Source: a virus
IMG/VR virus record: IMGVR_UViG_3300020202_000707
Location: 1 to 49,609 of that record
Length of the DNA stretch: 49,609 nucleotides
Reading direction: 5' to 3' (one strand)
Below, piece by piece: positions 33,589 to 40,125 of the stretch. A program made the position numbers and the translations under genes. The notes beneath the pieces were generated by a model. The model saw only the letters and a list, made by a program, of their open reading frames with translations. It was not told the origin of the DNA and made no database searches. The stretch's first letter is position 1. The number at the start of each line of letters is the position of its first letter.

Positions 33589-33633
33589 GACAAGTCCGCC
33601 GCTTCGCGGCCCTTCGGCTTCGGGGCTTGTCGT
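33589..33633. other. Branched hairpin with TTCG loops
   Basis: Outer stem CGACAAG (33589-33595) / CTTGTCG (33627-33633). Inside it, on the plus strand, are CCGC-TTCG-CGG type hairpins and a CC-TTCG-GG repeat. It may be a small folded RNA, a cruciform or a REP-like element. No gene covers it. Confidence 0.4.
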
Positions 33634-33727
33634 CCGGTGCGCGCGACGGCCACCTGATGGGTGATTGGGACGGGGAAAATTTGGGCTTCGATTGAACTGG
33701 GAAAATTTGCAAGGAGTGGGCCAGAAG

Positions 33728-33791
33728 TGTCAAAACGCCGTCGAAAACTCGTATTTTCTGTCAAAACCCTGTCAAAACGCTGTAAAAAAGC
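33728..33791. repeat. 11-bp phased repeats (TGTCAAAACnC)
   Basis: Array 1: TGTCAAAACGC then CGTCGAAAACT at 33728 and 33739. Array 2: TGTCAAAACCC, TGTCAAAACGC, TGTAAAAAAGC at 33759, 33770 and 33781. The period is one helical turn. Two GGGAAAATTTG copies lie just before, at about 33673 and 33699. This could be bent DNA, an operator or an iteron-type site. Confidence 0.55.
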
Positions 33792-33813
33792 CGCCACCTG
33801 GTGAGAGGTGGCG
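33784..33813 (-). terminator. Intrinsic terminator after the LuxR-type gene
   Basis: Minus strand: CGCCACCT / AGGTGGCG stem with loop CTCACC followed by GCTTTTTTAC. It overlaps the last phased repeat. Confidence 0.75.
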
Positions 33814-33852
33814 TAGTTTGTGCGCAGGTCCAGGGAGGACTACCCGCGCGAT

Positions 33853-34134
33853 TCAATGGCCTTCAGCGGCGAAGGTCGCGAGCTCGGGACCAGTGAGGCC
33901 CATGACGGCGAGCGGCTGCTCGTCGGCTTCCTTGAAGATCATGGTCGTGCACGCGAGCCGGACGATCTCAAGGCTGTTCTTGAGGCCGAGCTTTTCGCGG
34001 ATGTGGCTGAGGTGGACCTCGACGGTGCGAGGGCTGCAACCGATCTTGCGGGCGATCTGCTTGGCTTCGAGACATTCGCCACGAAGCCTGCCCACTTGTC
34101 GCTCACGCGGCGTGAGAGGTGCGAGAGGAAACAT
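33853..34134 (-). CDS. LuxR-type HTH regulator, HTH only
   Basis: 93 residues. LTPRERQVGRLR (about 7-18) and CSPRTVEVHLSHIREKLGLKN (about 32-52) are the GerE/LuxR helix-turn-helix. There is no receiver or ligand domain, as in small phage-borne regulators. GGGGAGAGG site before the ATG at 34134. Facing the phased repeats and near the integrase, it may control lysogeny. Confidence 0.82.
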   Translation of the reverse strand: MFPLAPLTPRERQVGRLRGECLEAKQIARKIGCSPRTVEVHLSHIREKLGLKNSLEIVRLACTTMIFKEADEQPLAVMGLTGPELATFAAEGH

Positions 34135-34146
34135 ATGACCTCTCCC

Positions 34147-34221
34147 CTAATCACGTACGCGGCGAAATCGGGCGTAGAGAATCAGGAAGCTGCACGTGAT
34201 CCAGAAATCGAAGAACTTCAT
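34147..34221 (-). CDS. 24-aa membrane peptide
   Basis: 24 residues, MKFFDFWITCSFLILYARFR with a short basic end, one short membrane helix. GAGGAGG ribosome site. The promoter candidate TGCTACAAT is at 34298-34306. It is coupled to the LuxR-type gene by position only. Confidence 0.45.
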   Translation of the reverse strand: MKFFDFWITCSFLILYARFRRVRD

Positions 34222-34297
34222 GTGGGCCGCCTCCTCTGCGGTGTGGCTGCGCGAGGGTTCGTGCAGTCACGTCCGCAGGGGAGTTGTTCTGCTTTTT

Positions 34298-34306
34298 ATT
34301 GTAGCA
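34298..34306 (-). promoter_or_regulatory. Extended -10 promoter TGCTACAAT
   Basis: Minus-strand extended -10 with leader of about 75 bases before the 24-aa peptide, then the LuxR-type gene. It has a normal leader and SD, unlike the leaderless sites. Confidence 0.5.
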
Positions 34307-34312
34307 GGGAGT

Positions 34313-34519
34313 TCATGGGGCCTTGGGATTGATGTGTACTTCTCCAAGTTTAAATGTCCCATAAACCCGAATCGCGCACTTACAACGGCCGCAACTGACC
34401 AAGAAATGTTTCGGTCGTACTTCTTCCTCCACTTCCTTGTGGCCGAATAGCGTACAAAAGAACCGAGGTCGAACTCCAGTCTTCATTGGTTCGCCTACGG
34501 GACCGTAAGAAGGTGACAT
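34313..34519 (-). CDS. Small zinc-ribbon-like protein
   Basis: 68 residues (57 if started at the ATG 34486). FFCTLFGHKE and VSCGRCKCAIRVYG give a CxLxGH...CGRC pattern seen in small phage zinc proteins. No role is known. Confidence 0.5.
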   Translation of the reverse strand: MSPSYGPVGEPMKTGVRPRFFCTLFGHKEVEEEVRPKHFLVSCGRCKCAIRVYGTFKLGEVHINPKAP

Positions 34520-34531
34520 ATGCTGTCTACG

Positions 34532-34822
34532 TTACTGGATAAACTTAGCTCGCTCCTCAGCACGAGCACGGGCGATCTCGTCACGGATGAAGGATTTGAT
34601 CTTCTCTTCAACAGCTCTTGTTTGGCTCGGGGTCTTTGAAAGTGCGATTTCGAGTCCCCACATCGGCCAAAGAATGCGCCAATTCTTCTCCCACCCCTCT
34701 GATGTGTGGCTCGCCTGGTGGCACTCGCAGCCACCCTTCTTCGTGCAGTACGATTGCGGCGGATGCGACATGAGTACGGGTCCGCTATCGCACTTCTCGC
34801 AGCAGTTCCCTTTGGTGTTCAT
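34532..34822 (-). CDS. Cys-rich N-terminus, helical C-terminus protein
   Basis: 96 residues. CCEKCDSGPV at 7-16 and CTKKGGCECH at about 26-35 suggest a zinc site; the last 35 residues are a charged helix. No family is recognised. 34823-34956 holds no convincing gene. Confidence 0.5.
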   Translation of the reverse strand: MNTKGNCCEKCDSGPVLMSHPPQSYCTKKGGCECHQASHTSEGWEKNWRILWPMWGLEIALSKTPSQTRAVEEKIKSFIRDEIARARAEERAKFIQ

Positions 34823-34956
34823 ATGGTTTTTGGTTTAGATGGTAAGGAGGAGGCTCCCATGAGACGCCGCATCAGACACGCGTGGAAGTTCCAGAGAGCG
34901 TTGCGGTGGATGCGGTGGTGTCGTTCGCGACAGATGCGGGTGCGGTGGGTGCGCGG

Positions 34957-35157
34957 CTAGAGGCCGCTGTTGAATTGATTGGTAAGGGTTGCGCCACACG
35001 TACGACACTTCTGAACCCAGGTGAGTTGAAGCCAAGTGCCTGGCGATTCAAACTCGTCTCCGACGAGCTTTTGTCGGTAGGTGATAATCCTGTGCTGCTT
35101 CTCAAGATCGTGCTCGTGAAGGAAGTACTCCAGAGCACGCTTTATGATCGATCTCAT
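34957..35157 (-). CDS. Small CxxC protein
   Basis: 66 residues ending WVQKCRTCGATLTNQFNSGL, with a CRTC zinc-like pair. Basic N-terminal helix. No family is recognised. Confidence 0.45.
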   Translation of the reverse strand: MRSIIKRALEYFLHEHDLEKQHRIITYRQKLVGDEFESPGTWLQLTWVQKCRTCGATLTNQFNSGL

Positions 35158-35207
35158 GATCTTGACATGAATCTAATAATGTCGCGTAACGCGTATTTTG
35201 CGACGTG

Positions 35208-35567
35208 TCACCCGTTGCGGATGATCCCACCTCTGATAGGACCGCGTGGCTTTTTGCCCAATAACTCGTCGATGAACATGTCGCGTGTCTCCTTCCACAT
35301 GTCGTCAAGCATCGCTTCGAGTGTATAGCGAGGCATGATGCCAACCTGATGGGTTGTGAGACTAAAGTGGTGCTCCGCTTTGCGCCCTTCGAACTCGCCA
35401 ATCATCAGTTTAAATCGACGCCACCGCTCGGGTTCATTGGCCATTATCCGTTCTTCTTTTGGCGTGAGGCCGTTTGCCTGAACGTGGTCATCGTGGTGCT
35501 GATTTTGACAGTCGAGGTTCATACAGCGGCAATGGATGCCTTTGCATTCTTCTTCGGTGTGTTTCAT
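35208..35567 (-). CDS. Hypothetical protein with Cys/His-rich N-terminus
   Basis: 119 residues. CKGIHCRCMNLDCQNQHHDDH (residues 8-28) could bind zinc; the rest is helical. A TATAAA box lies about 16 bases before the ATG (35577-35583 region). The stop is followed by the CACGTCGC octamer also found after two other small genes. Confidence 0.5.
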   Translation of the reverse strand: MKHTEEECKGIHCRCMNLDCQNQHHDDHVQANGLTPKEERIMANEPERWRRFKLMIGEFEGRKAEHHFSLTTHQVGIMPRYTLEAMLDDMWKETRDMFIDELLGKKPRGPIRGGIIRNG

Positions 35568-35613
35568 GTTGAGTTGATTAATTTATAGGTCGGAGAAGCT
35601 GCATTTTGCGAGG

Positions 35614-35793
35614 TCAAGCTCGGTCTCGTTCTCGGAACAGATCGAGCAGCCGCTGCCTAAATGCCTCGAAGCCTTGGGCGTAGTCGCCCTGGATAGTTGG
35701 GTGGTCTGAGTAAAGCTGCGCTTCCCATTGTTTAACCAGCTTCTGTATCTCGTGGCGTTCCCATCGGCGACCCGTCGTGATGTCGTGGGTCAT
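35614..35793 (-). CDS. Small helical protein, 59 aa
   Basis: 59 residues from the ATG at 35793, which overlaps the previous stop as ATGA. Sequence starts MTHDITTGRRW and has an Arg-rich end (FRQRLLDLFRERDRA). No family is recognised. Confidence 0.5.
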   Translation of the reverse strand: MTHDITTGRRWERHEIQKLVKQWEAQLYSDHPTIQGDYAQGFEAFRQRLLDLFRERDRA

Positions 35794-35927
35794 ATGCCCC
35801 TGCGCTCCATGCTGTTGAGAGCGTCATGTGCTTCATCGAAGGTTTCCAGCTCCGCGACCGTATCTCCACTCCATTCGAGGCCCTTGGTATCGTCGTCGTT
35901 GCTAAATGCCTGGATTACTATTCTCAT
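35790..35927 (-). CDS. Small acidic protein, 45 aa
   Basis: 45 residues, MRIVIQAFSNDDDTKGLEWS with a helical acidic end. Coupled by ATGA to the gene at 35614. A TGTTATATT box lies at 35956-35964. Confidence 0.5.
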   Translation of the reverse strand: MRIVIQAFSNDDDTKGLEWSGDTVAELETFDEAHDALNSMERRGI

Positions 35928-35955
35928 AATGATGATTTAAATTTTAATGACGGAG

Positions 35956-35964
35956 AATATAACA
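35956..35964 (-). promoter_or_regulatory. Extended -10 promoter TGTTATATT
   Basis: TGN plus TATATT, about 28 bases before the ATG at 35927. It also overlaps the CACGTCGC motif downstream of the gene at 35977. Confidence 0.4.
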
Positions 35965-35976
35965 TTGTGCGACGTG

Positions 35977-36189
35977 TCAGGTGAGGCGGTAAGAGTGCAG
36001 CCGCTTCCGTTCAAGCGCTCTCTCTTTTGCTCGTCTCTCGCGGTGTTTGGCGTGGATACGCATTTCATTATTCGCCTGAATGCATAATGCCCACTTCTTT
36101 GCCTCTTCATCGTTGCCGGAGGCTAGCGCTTCATGGAGCCTCTTGGCGGCGTACTCGTTCGTGACGGGCTCCTGTTGTTCGAGGTTCAT
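35977..36189 (-). CDS. Basic helical protein, 70 aa
   Basis: 70 residues from the ATG at 36189 (MNLEQQEPVTNEYAAKRLHE). Longer frames read other genes out of frame. The C-terminal half is an Arg/Lys-rich helix, so nucleic-acid binding is possible. ATGA overlap with the membrane gene at 36186. Confidence 0.55.
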   Translation of the reverse strand: MNLEQQEPVTNEYAAKRLHEALASGNDEEAKKWALCIQANNEMRIHAKHRERRAKERALERKRLHSYRLT

Positions 36190-36389
36190 ACGCTGAATGG
36201 CGGGGCCATTTTGAGATGCACTAGAACTCCGACGAGGACCGCAATGTTCGCCATGATGGCGGCGATGCTGGTCATGAATAGCCAGAGAAAGAATGGGAAC
36301 GAAGGTTGCGGCATGTTGCCTACAACCCATGCTCCCCAACCTGTAAGTGCCCACGTAACTAGCGGGAGTAAAAGTAAAAGATATTTCAT
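36186..36389 (-). CDS. Two-helix membrane protein
   Basis: 67 residues from the ATG at 36389 (MKYLLLLLPLVTWALTGWG). Two hydrophobic helices (about 2-20 and 30-55) joined by a short polar loop. Could be a holin-like or superinfection-type protein; family unknown. Confidence 0.5.
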   Translation of the reverse strand: MKYLLLLLPLVTWALTGWGAWVVGNMPQPSFPFFLWLFMTSIAAIMANIAVLVGVLVHLKMAPPFSV

Positions 36390-36439
36390 GGTGACTTGGA
36401 TTAGTTGGTAACGTCGCACAACTCGGAGTGCGCGACGTG

Positions 36440-36658
36440 CTAGTAGATGCCGAGGCGGGGGATGAGCGTCCGGCCATCAATTATGAAGTGATCGTCCGTC
36501 CCTTTAATGACCAGACGATACCCCTTCCAGTTTCCCGTGATGGGATCACGCCAAACTTCGTATCCCTCGTTAACACGGTTTTGTAATTTCGCTTCGTACC
36601 AACCTGGTACTGACCGCGCTACGTCGCGTAGCTCGTCCTCAAAAGTGTCCTCTCTCAT
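36440..36658 (-). CDS. Hypothetical protein
   Basis: 72 residues with TGNWKGYRLVIKGTDDHFII, a beta-hairpin style core. The stop is followed by CACGTCGC and an inverted repeat (36413-36440). No family is recognised. Confidence 0.5.
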   Translation of the reverse strand: MREDTFEDELRDVARSVPGWYEAKLQNRVNEGYEVWRDPITGNWKGYRLVIKGTDDHFIIDGRTLIPRLGIY

Positions 36659-36689
36659 ACCCTAATTCGGTCTAGTGCTTGTAATGTGG

Positions 36690-36908
36690 TTATATCTTCT
36701 GCCAGCCTGCCGCATCGTACACGCTCGTGTGTGCAAGCATGTTATGATCTTCGGTCCTAAGATAAGTACCCAAGAGCAGCTTCGTTCGGCCCTCGATCTC
36801 GAATACGCGGTTGACTATACGCTTTTGATAGCCCCACCAGCGTTTGCGAACTAGGATGTCTCCGCGTGCAAACTTCGATTTGTCTGATGTGTTGTTTAGT
36901 GTCGCCAT
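36690..36908 (-). CDS. Hypothetical protein
   Basis: 72 residues, basic and beta-rich (KFARGDILVRKRWWGYQKRI). Reads like small phage proteins of the SH3-like or YopX-adjacent type, but not assignable. Confidence 0.5.
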   Translation of the reverse strand: MATLNNTSDKSKFARGDILVRKRWWGYQKRIVNRVFEIEGRTKLLLGTYLRTEDHNMLAHTSVYDAAGWQKI

Positions 36909-36909
36909 A

Positions 36910-37170
36910 CTAATTCGGCTTATGCACCCGCTTCACCTCCTTTGCGACCGGGGTGTCTGCGAAACGGTAGCGGACGTAGCGGCCCTGCTTTTCACACTGG
37001 AGGACGTCCATGGCTTTTAAGATCATGAGCTGGTGGCCGATGGCCGAGTGGGTCATGCGGAGTTCTGAGGCGATGTCCTCTACAGCCAATTCTTTTCCTT
37101 TTAAGGTGTTGATGATGCGGTAACGGGTCTCTGATGCGAGAGCCTGGATAGCGTTTTGATTCGTGGTCAT
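36910..37170 (-). CDS. ArsR-type winged-helix regulator
   Basis: 86 residues. IQALASETRYRIINTLKGKEL (8-28), VEDIASELRMTHSAIGHQLMIL and the wing CEKQGRYVRYRF are a compact ArsR/HTH_20 fold. It lacks obvious metal cysteines. Coupled by 4-base overlap to the upstream HTH gene. Probably controls early genes. Confidence 0.8.
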   Translation of the reverse strand: MTTNQNAIQALASETRYRIINTLKGKELAVEDIASELRMTHSAIGHQLMILKAMDVLQCEKQGRYVRYRFADTPVAKEVKRVHKPN

Positions 37171-37385
37171 ATAAGTGTGAGTTGTTTCGGTGCGGGTGAT
37201 TTGATGAGCGTGTAGCAGTAGTCACCGTGAATGTTCTTGCCTTCAAATTCGTAACCTTCCTGTTCAAGGTCGTTGATACGTGCGCTCAAACGCGTGATGG
37301 CGGGGAAACTGCGAAGGCACCAGTTGCGGGTTACACACCCGTGTTTGGCGAGCATGTCTTTAATGCGTTCGTTCTGCGTCTTCAT
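37167..37385 (-). CDS. Small winged-helix domain protein (HTH_39-like)
   Basis: 72 residues, starting MKTQNERIKDMLAKHGCVTR and containing ARINDLEQEGYEFEGKNIHG, the helix-turn-helix_39 pattern of small phage proteins. Overlaps the ArsR-type gene by 4 bases. Confidence 0.6.
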   Translation of the reverse strand: MKTQNERIKDMLAKHGCVTRNWCLRSFPAITRLSARINDLEQEGYEFEGKNIHGDYCYTLIKSPAPKQLTLI

Positions 37386-37710
37386 GCATCGGTGCGTTAT
37401 TCCAATAATTTAGTTCGTGGCTGGGAAGGTCGATGCCTTCAAGCCCGAACCGCTCCGCGAAGAAGCGGTTCAAGTGGTTCACCATGTCGTCGATCTCTCC
37501 AACCTTTTCGAGGTCCCTCGTGCTCGCTTTGGCGTACAGCGCTTTCATGATGGTGCGGAAAATCTCCTTCATCATCTCCGGCGTCATGTCGAGGTCGGCT
37601 GTTTGGTTGAAGGCGAGCTGTACCGTCACCCCCGCATCCCTGCACTGTTGGCTCTTGAGTTCAAACCACTTATGCAGGGCGCGGTTCTGTTGGCCGGATC
37701 GCTGGGTCAT
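37360..37710 (-). CDS. Conserved phage replication-region protein, QQNRALHKWF-type
   Basis: 116 residues from the ATG at 37710; the longer frame reads the upstream gene. SGQQNRALHKWFELKSQQCR (5-24), MTPEMMKEIFRTIMKALYAK and HLNRFFAERFGL match a widespread phage family near recombination genes. Its function is not known to me; it lies just downstream of SSB and ERF. Confidence 0.6.
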   Translation of the reverse strand: MTQRSGQQNRALHKWFELKSQQCRDAGVTVQLAFNQTADLDMTPEMMKEIFRTIMKALYAKASTRDLEKVGEIDDMVNHLNRFFAERFGLEGIDLPSHELNYWNNAPMHEDAERTH

Positions 37711-37853
37711 AGTCCGAGTCGTCGTCGTGCTATGTTTCTTGACCAGTTGATGAAGAAAACGGCAAGGGCAATCCGCCAATCAACCCAGATGAGTAGTGCG
37801 TATCCGGATAAATCAAGTGCAAGCGCACCGGCCATGAGTAAGATGCGATCCAT
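37707..37853 (-). CDS. Small membrane protein, 48 aa
   Basis: 48 residues (MDRILLMAGALALDLSGYA and ALLIWVDWRIALAVFFI), two hydrophobic stretches. Coupled by ATGA to the downstream gene. No family is recognised. Confidence 0.5.
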   Translation of the reverse strand: MDRILLMAGALALDLSGYALLIWVDWRIALAVFFINWSRNIARRRLGL

Positions 37854-37856
37854 ACG

Positions 37857-38267
37857 CTAGAACGGAAGTGAACTCGGGTCTTCCGCATCAATCCCCTTCG
37901 GTTCCTCGTCATGCTCTACAGCAACCTCTACCGGATCGGTGGACTTGCGAGGGCCAAACTGCACCGTCTCTGCGACCACCTCGGTGCGGTACTTCTTCTC
38001 CCCGTTCTGCTCCCAGCTGCGTGTTTGCATGCGGCCCTCGACGTATACCGTGCTTCCTTTTTTGAGAAAGGTTGAGCATGTATCAGCCTGACGACCGAAC
38101 ACGACAATGGCATGAAACTCGGTTTCTTCCTGCTTCACTCCGTCACGGTCCTTGTACGTCCTATTGGTTGCTACAGAGAAGTTGCAGACGTTTACTCCTG
38201 ATGGGGTTGAGCGGAGTTCTGGGTCGCGGGTAAGGTTGCCGTAGAGCATTGCTTTGTTGATGTACAT
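37857..38267 (-). CDS. ssb: Single-stranded DNA-binding protein
   Basis: 136 residues. OB-fold with YINKAMLYGNLTRDPELRST (2-21), VNVCNFSVATNR (25-36), FHAIVVFGRQADTC (52-65) and YVEGRMQTRSWE. The acidic tail ends DPSSLPF, an intact protein-interaction tip. It coats ssDNA for replication and ERF-mediated annealing, and the ERF gene lies just upstream. Confidence 0.95.
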   Translation of the reverse strand: MYINKAMLYGNLTRDPELRSTPSGVNVCNFSVATNRTYKDRDGVKQEETEFHAIVVFGRQADTCSTFLKKGSTVYVEGRMQTRSWEQNGEKKYRTEVVAETVQFGPRKSTDPVEVAVEHDEEPKGIDAEDPSSLPF

Positions 38268-38268
38268 G

Positions 38269-38901
38269 TTATGCGTTCTTAGCTTCTATTTTTTCCTCCA
38301 ATGTGAACACCGCCTTCGGGAAGTCACCTGGTTCTTTCCTCAGATCGTAGCTCGTCTCCTTCGCGATGAGGTCGTACATCTCCCCTAATGTTTGGGGTTT
38401 GAGGCCGAGTTTGACGACGAGCATTTTAAGCACGTCTACATCCGCTTTTGGGAGCTGGGACCTTGGGTCATCTTTCGGCGTTTCGTTCGTCCTGGGCTGT
38501 TTTAAGGCCTTTGGCGGGGTGTCTACAGCCGAGTTATCTTCGCTATCGGCATCCTTCGTATCGTCGATCAAGAAGAGACCGTTTAAGGCGTACTTTCTCG
38601 CGTAGCTTGATGCAGCTCCGGTAATCTGCGCCCCGTCCATACCCTTCTTGGTTTCCTCCTCTCGGGCGTAGGCGGTGACATGGAATGGGTCATGTTCCTT
38701 AGTACAAAACTCCGCTGTCGCCTTCACGTAGTACCGATCTCCAATGTTCACCACTTCATCCGTGAGTGTGAGAACACTGTCTCCGAGAAGGGGTTTAACC
38801 GCTTCGAGAATGTCCTCTGCGTTTCGGTAGTTGTAACCGCCAAAACTGTTTTTGTGATTTTTCGGCACCTTGAGTGCCTGTTGTATTTCGTTGAGTTTCA
38901 T
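38269..38901 (-). CDS. ERF family single-strand annealing protein
   Basis: 210 residues. KLNEIQQALKVPKNHKNSFG (2-21), YNYRNAEDILEAVKPLL (23-39), FHVTAYAREEETKKGMDGAQ and TGAASSYARKYALNGLFLIDD (96-116) are the ERF hallmarks. The C-terminal half is a variable linker and helix. It anneals homologous single strands during phage recombination and circularisation. Its ATG overlaps the previous stop. Confidence 0.92.
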   Translation of the reverse strand: MKLNEIQQALKVPKNHKNSFGGYNYRNAEDILEAVKPLLGDSVLTLTDEVVNIGDRYYVKATAEFCTKEHDPFHVTAYAREEETKKGMDGAQITGAASSYARKYALNGLFLIDDTKDADSEDNSAVDTPPKALKQPRTNETPKDDPRSQLPKADVDVLKMLVVKLGLKPQTLGEMYDLIAKETSYDLRKEPGDFPKAVFTLEEKIEAKNA

Positions 38902-39071
38902 ACTGCTTTTGAGGAGACGTCTAATGGATCTCCAAAAACGTACACGATGCGGTCGGTAAGCACGCTCTTGTCTAGCAGCTTTCTTGTAGCGAAGGCGTTA
39001 AGTAGACTTTGTGCTACATATTCTGTTGGACTATCAACAGAGGGGCGGTAGTTGATTATCAAGTGGGTCAT
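38898..39071 (-). CDS. Small hypothetical protein, 57 aa
   Basis: 57 residues, MTHLIINYRPSVDSPTEYVA then a helix and strand. ATGA overlaps on both sides. No family is recognised. Confidence 0.5.
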   Translation of the reverse strand: MTHLIINYRPSVDSPTEYVAQSLLNAFATRKLLDKSVLTDRIVYVFGDPLDVSSKAV

Positions 39072-39250
39072 ACGAAGTTAGGCGCTCCCCGCTCCGCATC
39101 TGCCTCCTCGCCATACACGTAGTCGTCGAGGTCGGTTTGCGGGTTGCCGCCGATTAGTCTGACAATGGCAGACCAGTTTCCTTTGGTCGCGTACTCAATG
39201 ACGAGTTCAGATTTCCGCTTGAGATTCGCCGGGGTTGGCTGTGCCTTCAT
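39068..39250 (-). CDS. Small hypothetical protein, 60 aa
   Basis: 60 residues from the ATG at 39250 (MKAQPTPANLKRKS). Helical first, acidic at the end. Overlaps the upstream gene by 44 bases, so the start is not certain. Confidence 0.45.
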   Translation of the reverse strand: MKAQPTPANLKRKSELVIEYATKGNWSAIVRLIGGNPQTDLDDYVYGEEADAERGAPNFV

Positions 39251-39413
39251 ACTTGTGAAATTGAGCTCGTAATTGATTGCGGTGTGACAGGGCCTTCTTG
39301 AACTGGAATACGGCGGTGGCATGAACGTCGTAGCTGTCGATCATGTTCTGTGTCGCGTCTACGAGGTCTTGTTCTGCGATGGTGAGATGCTTTTGTGTTA
39401 CTTGTTCATCCAT
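39207..39413 (-). CDS. Small helical protein, 68 aa
   Basis: 68 residues (MDEQVTQKHLTIAEQDLVDA), mostly helical with HRNQLRAQFHKYE near the end. No family is recognised. Confidence 0.45.
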   Translation of the reverse strand: MDEQVTQKHLTIAEQDLVDATQNMIDSYDVHATAVFQFKKALSHRNQLRAQFHKYEGTANPGESQAEI

Positions 39414-39487
39414 AGGATTACAGCGAAGAGTGATAATGACAGCCCGAGGCAGATTGCAGCGAGTGTCGCTAGGCAATCAGTCTGCAT
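39398..39487 (-). CDS. Single-helix membrane peptide, 29 aa
   Basis: 29 residues, MQTDCLATLAAICLGLSLSL and a short rest, one membrane helix. Overlaps both neighbours. Evidence is hydrophobicity and coupling only. Confidence 0.35.
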   Translation of the reverse strand: MQTDCLATLAAICLGLSLSLFAVILWMNK

Positions 39488-39561
39488 GGCTTCGGATTGA
39501 GTCGGTTAAAGCGACGCCTCAGGTATTCAATGCGCCAGGTCTTGCGTGCGTAGAAGTTCAT
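39469..39561 (-). CDS. Basic peptide, 30 aa
   Basis: 30 residues, Arg-rich (MNFYARKTWRIEYLRRRFNR). Its ATG overlaps the preceding stop as ATGA, the main support for it. Confidence 0.35.
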   Translation of the reverse strand: MNFYARKTWRIEYLRRRFNRLNPKPCRLIA

Positions 39562-39689
39562 ATTCTGCAAAGTTTTTTAAGAAGCGTGAGTAATTCTTCG
39601 TCCCCGCCCGCAATGATCTCGAACGCGGTATCAGTGAAGAGGTTCTTGTCAGGCATGCGAGGGGGATCAACGTGATGCAGTTCGATCAT
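39558..39689 (-). CDS. Small acidic protein, 43 aa
   Basis: 43 residues from the ATG at 39689 (MIELHHVDPPRMPDKNLFTD). The longer frame upstream is unsupported. A helical, acidic end follows. Confidence 0.4.
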   Translation of the reverse strand: MIELHHVDPPRMPDKNLFTDTAFEIIAGGDEELLTLLKKLCRI

Positions 39690-39709
39690 AGTGTTTTGTT
39701 GATTGCTAA

Positions 39710-39820
39710 TTAGATAAGGTTCCTCTTCTTGAGCACACGGTACAGGAGTTCGAGCGCATGGCCGTAGCTCCAAAACATAACGAACGCTCCGAGGGAAAAT
39801 CCTAAAACGAATATTTCCAT
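39710..39820 (-). CDS. Single-helix membrane peptide, 36 aa
   Basis: 36 residues, MEIFVLGFSLGAFVMFWSYG then a charged helix. First gene of the ERF/SSB cluster after the structured intergenic region. Confidence 0.45.
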   Translation of the reverse strand: MEIFVLGFSLGAFVMFWSYGHALELLYRVLKKRNLI

Positions 39821-39959
39821 ACATGTAAGTGATTGGTAATTTGATGAGCGGGCGGCTGGAGGCAGAGAATGACTCTGCTAGGCAGTGGAATGTTTGCACC
39901 AGTCTTGCGTCTCTAACCCGCCGGAAGAGAACCTACGCGCTCCAGCAGTCCACTCACCA

Positions 39960-40105
39960 ATGAAATCCCTATATGTTCGCAGGAGGGAGGGAGAAACGGG
40001 GGTTTCGCACCCTTTGAAAGGACTGATAGCGGCCTTAGTGCACCTATCTCCACATGCCTAGCCTGTTTCCCCCTCTCTCATGCGAACGCTGTCAACGAAC
40101 CTCCT
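39960..40105 (-). ncRNA. Candidate structured RNA with 26-bp stem
   Basis: The gene-free stretch 39821-40125 holds a 26-base imperfect inverted repeat (39975-40000 with 40062-40087; about 21 of 26 pairs). Inside, GATAG and CTATC pair (40025-40029 with 40044-40048) and CCTT-AAGG forms a mini-hairpin (40011-40021). TGCTAGTAT at 40112-40120 on the minus strand would start a transcript at about 40105. No ORF with a ribosome site fits. Function unknown; a 6S-like, antisense or regulatory role is possible. Confidence 0.5.
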
Positions 40106-40111
40106 ATTCGC

Positions 40112-40120
40112 ATACTAGCA
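40112..40120 (-). promoter_or_regulatory. Extended -10 promoter for the 40-kb RNA candidate
   Basis: Minus-strand TGCTAGTAT, the same TGCTAxxAT form used before genes elsewhere. It lies between the stop of 40126-40902 and the stem. Confidence 0.4.
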
Positions 40121-40125
40121 TCCGT

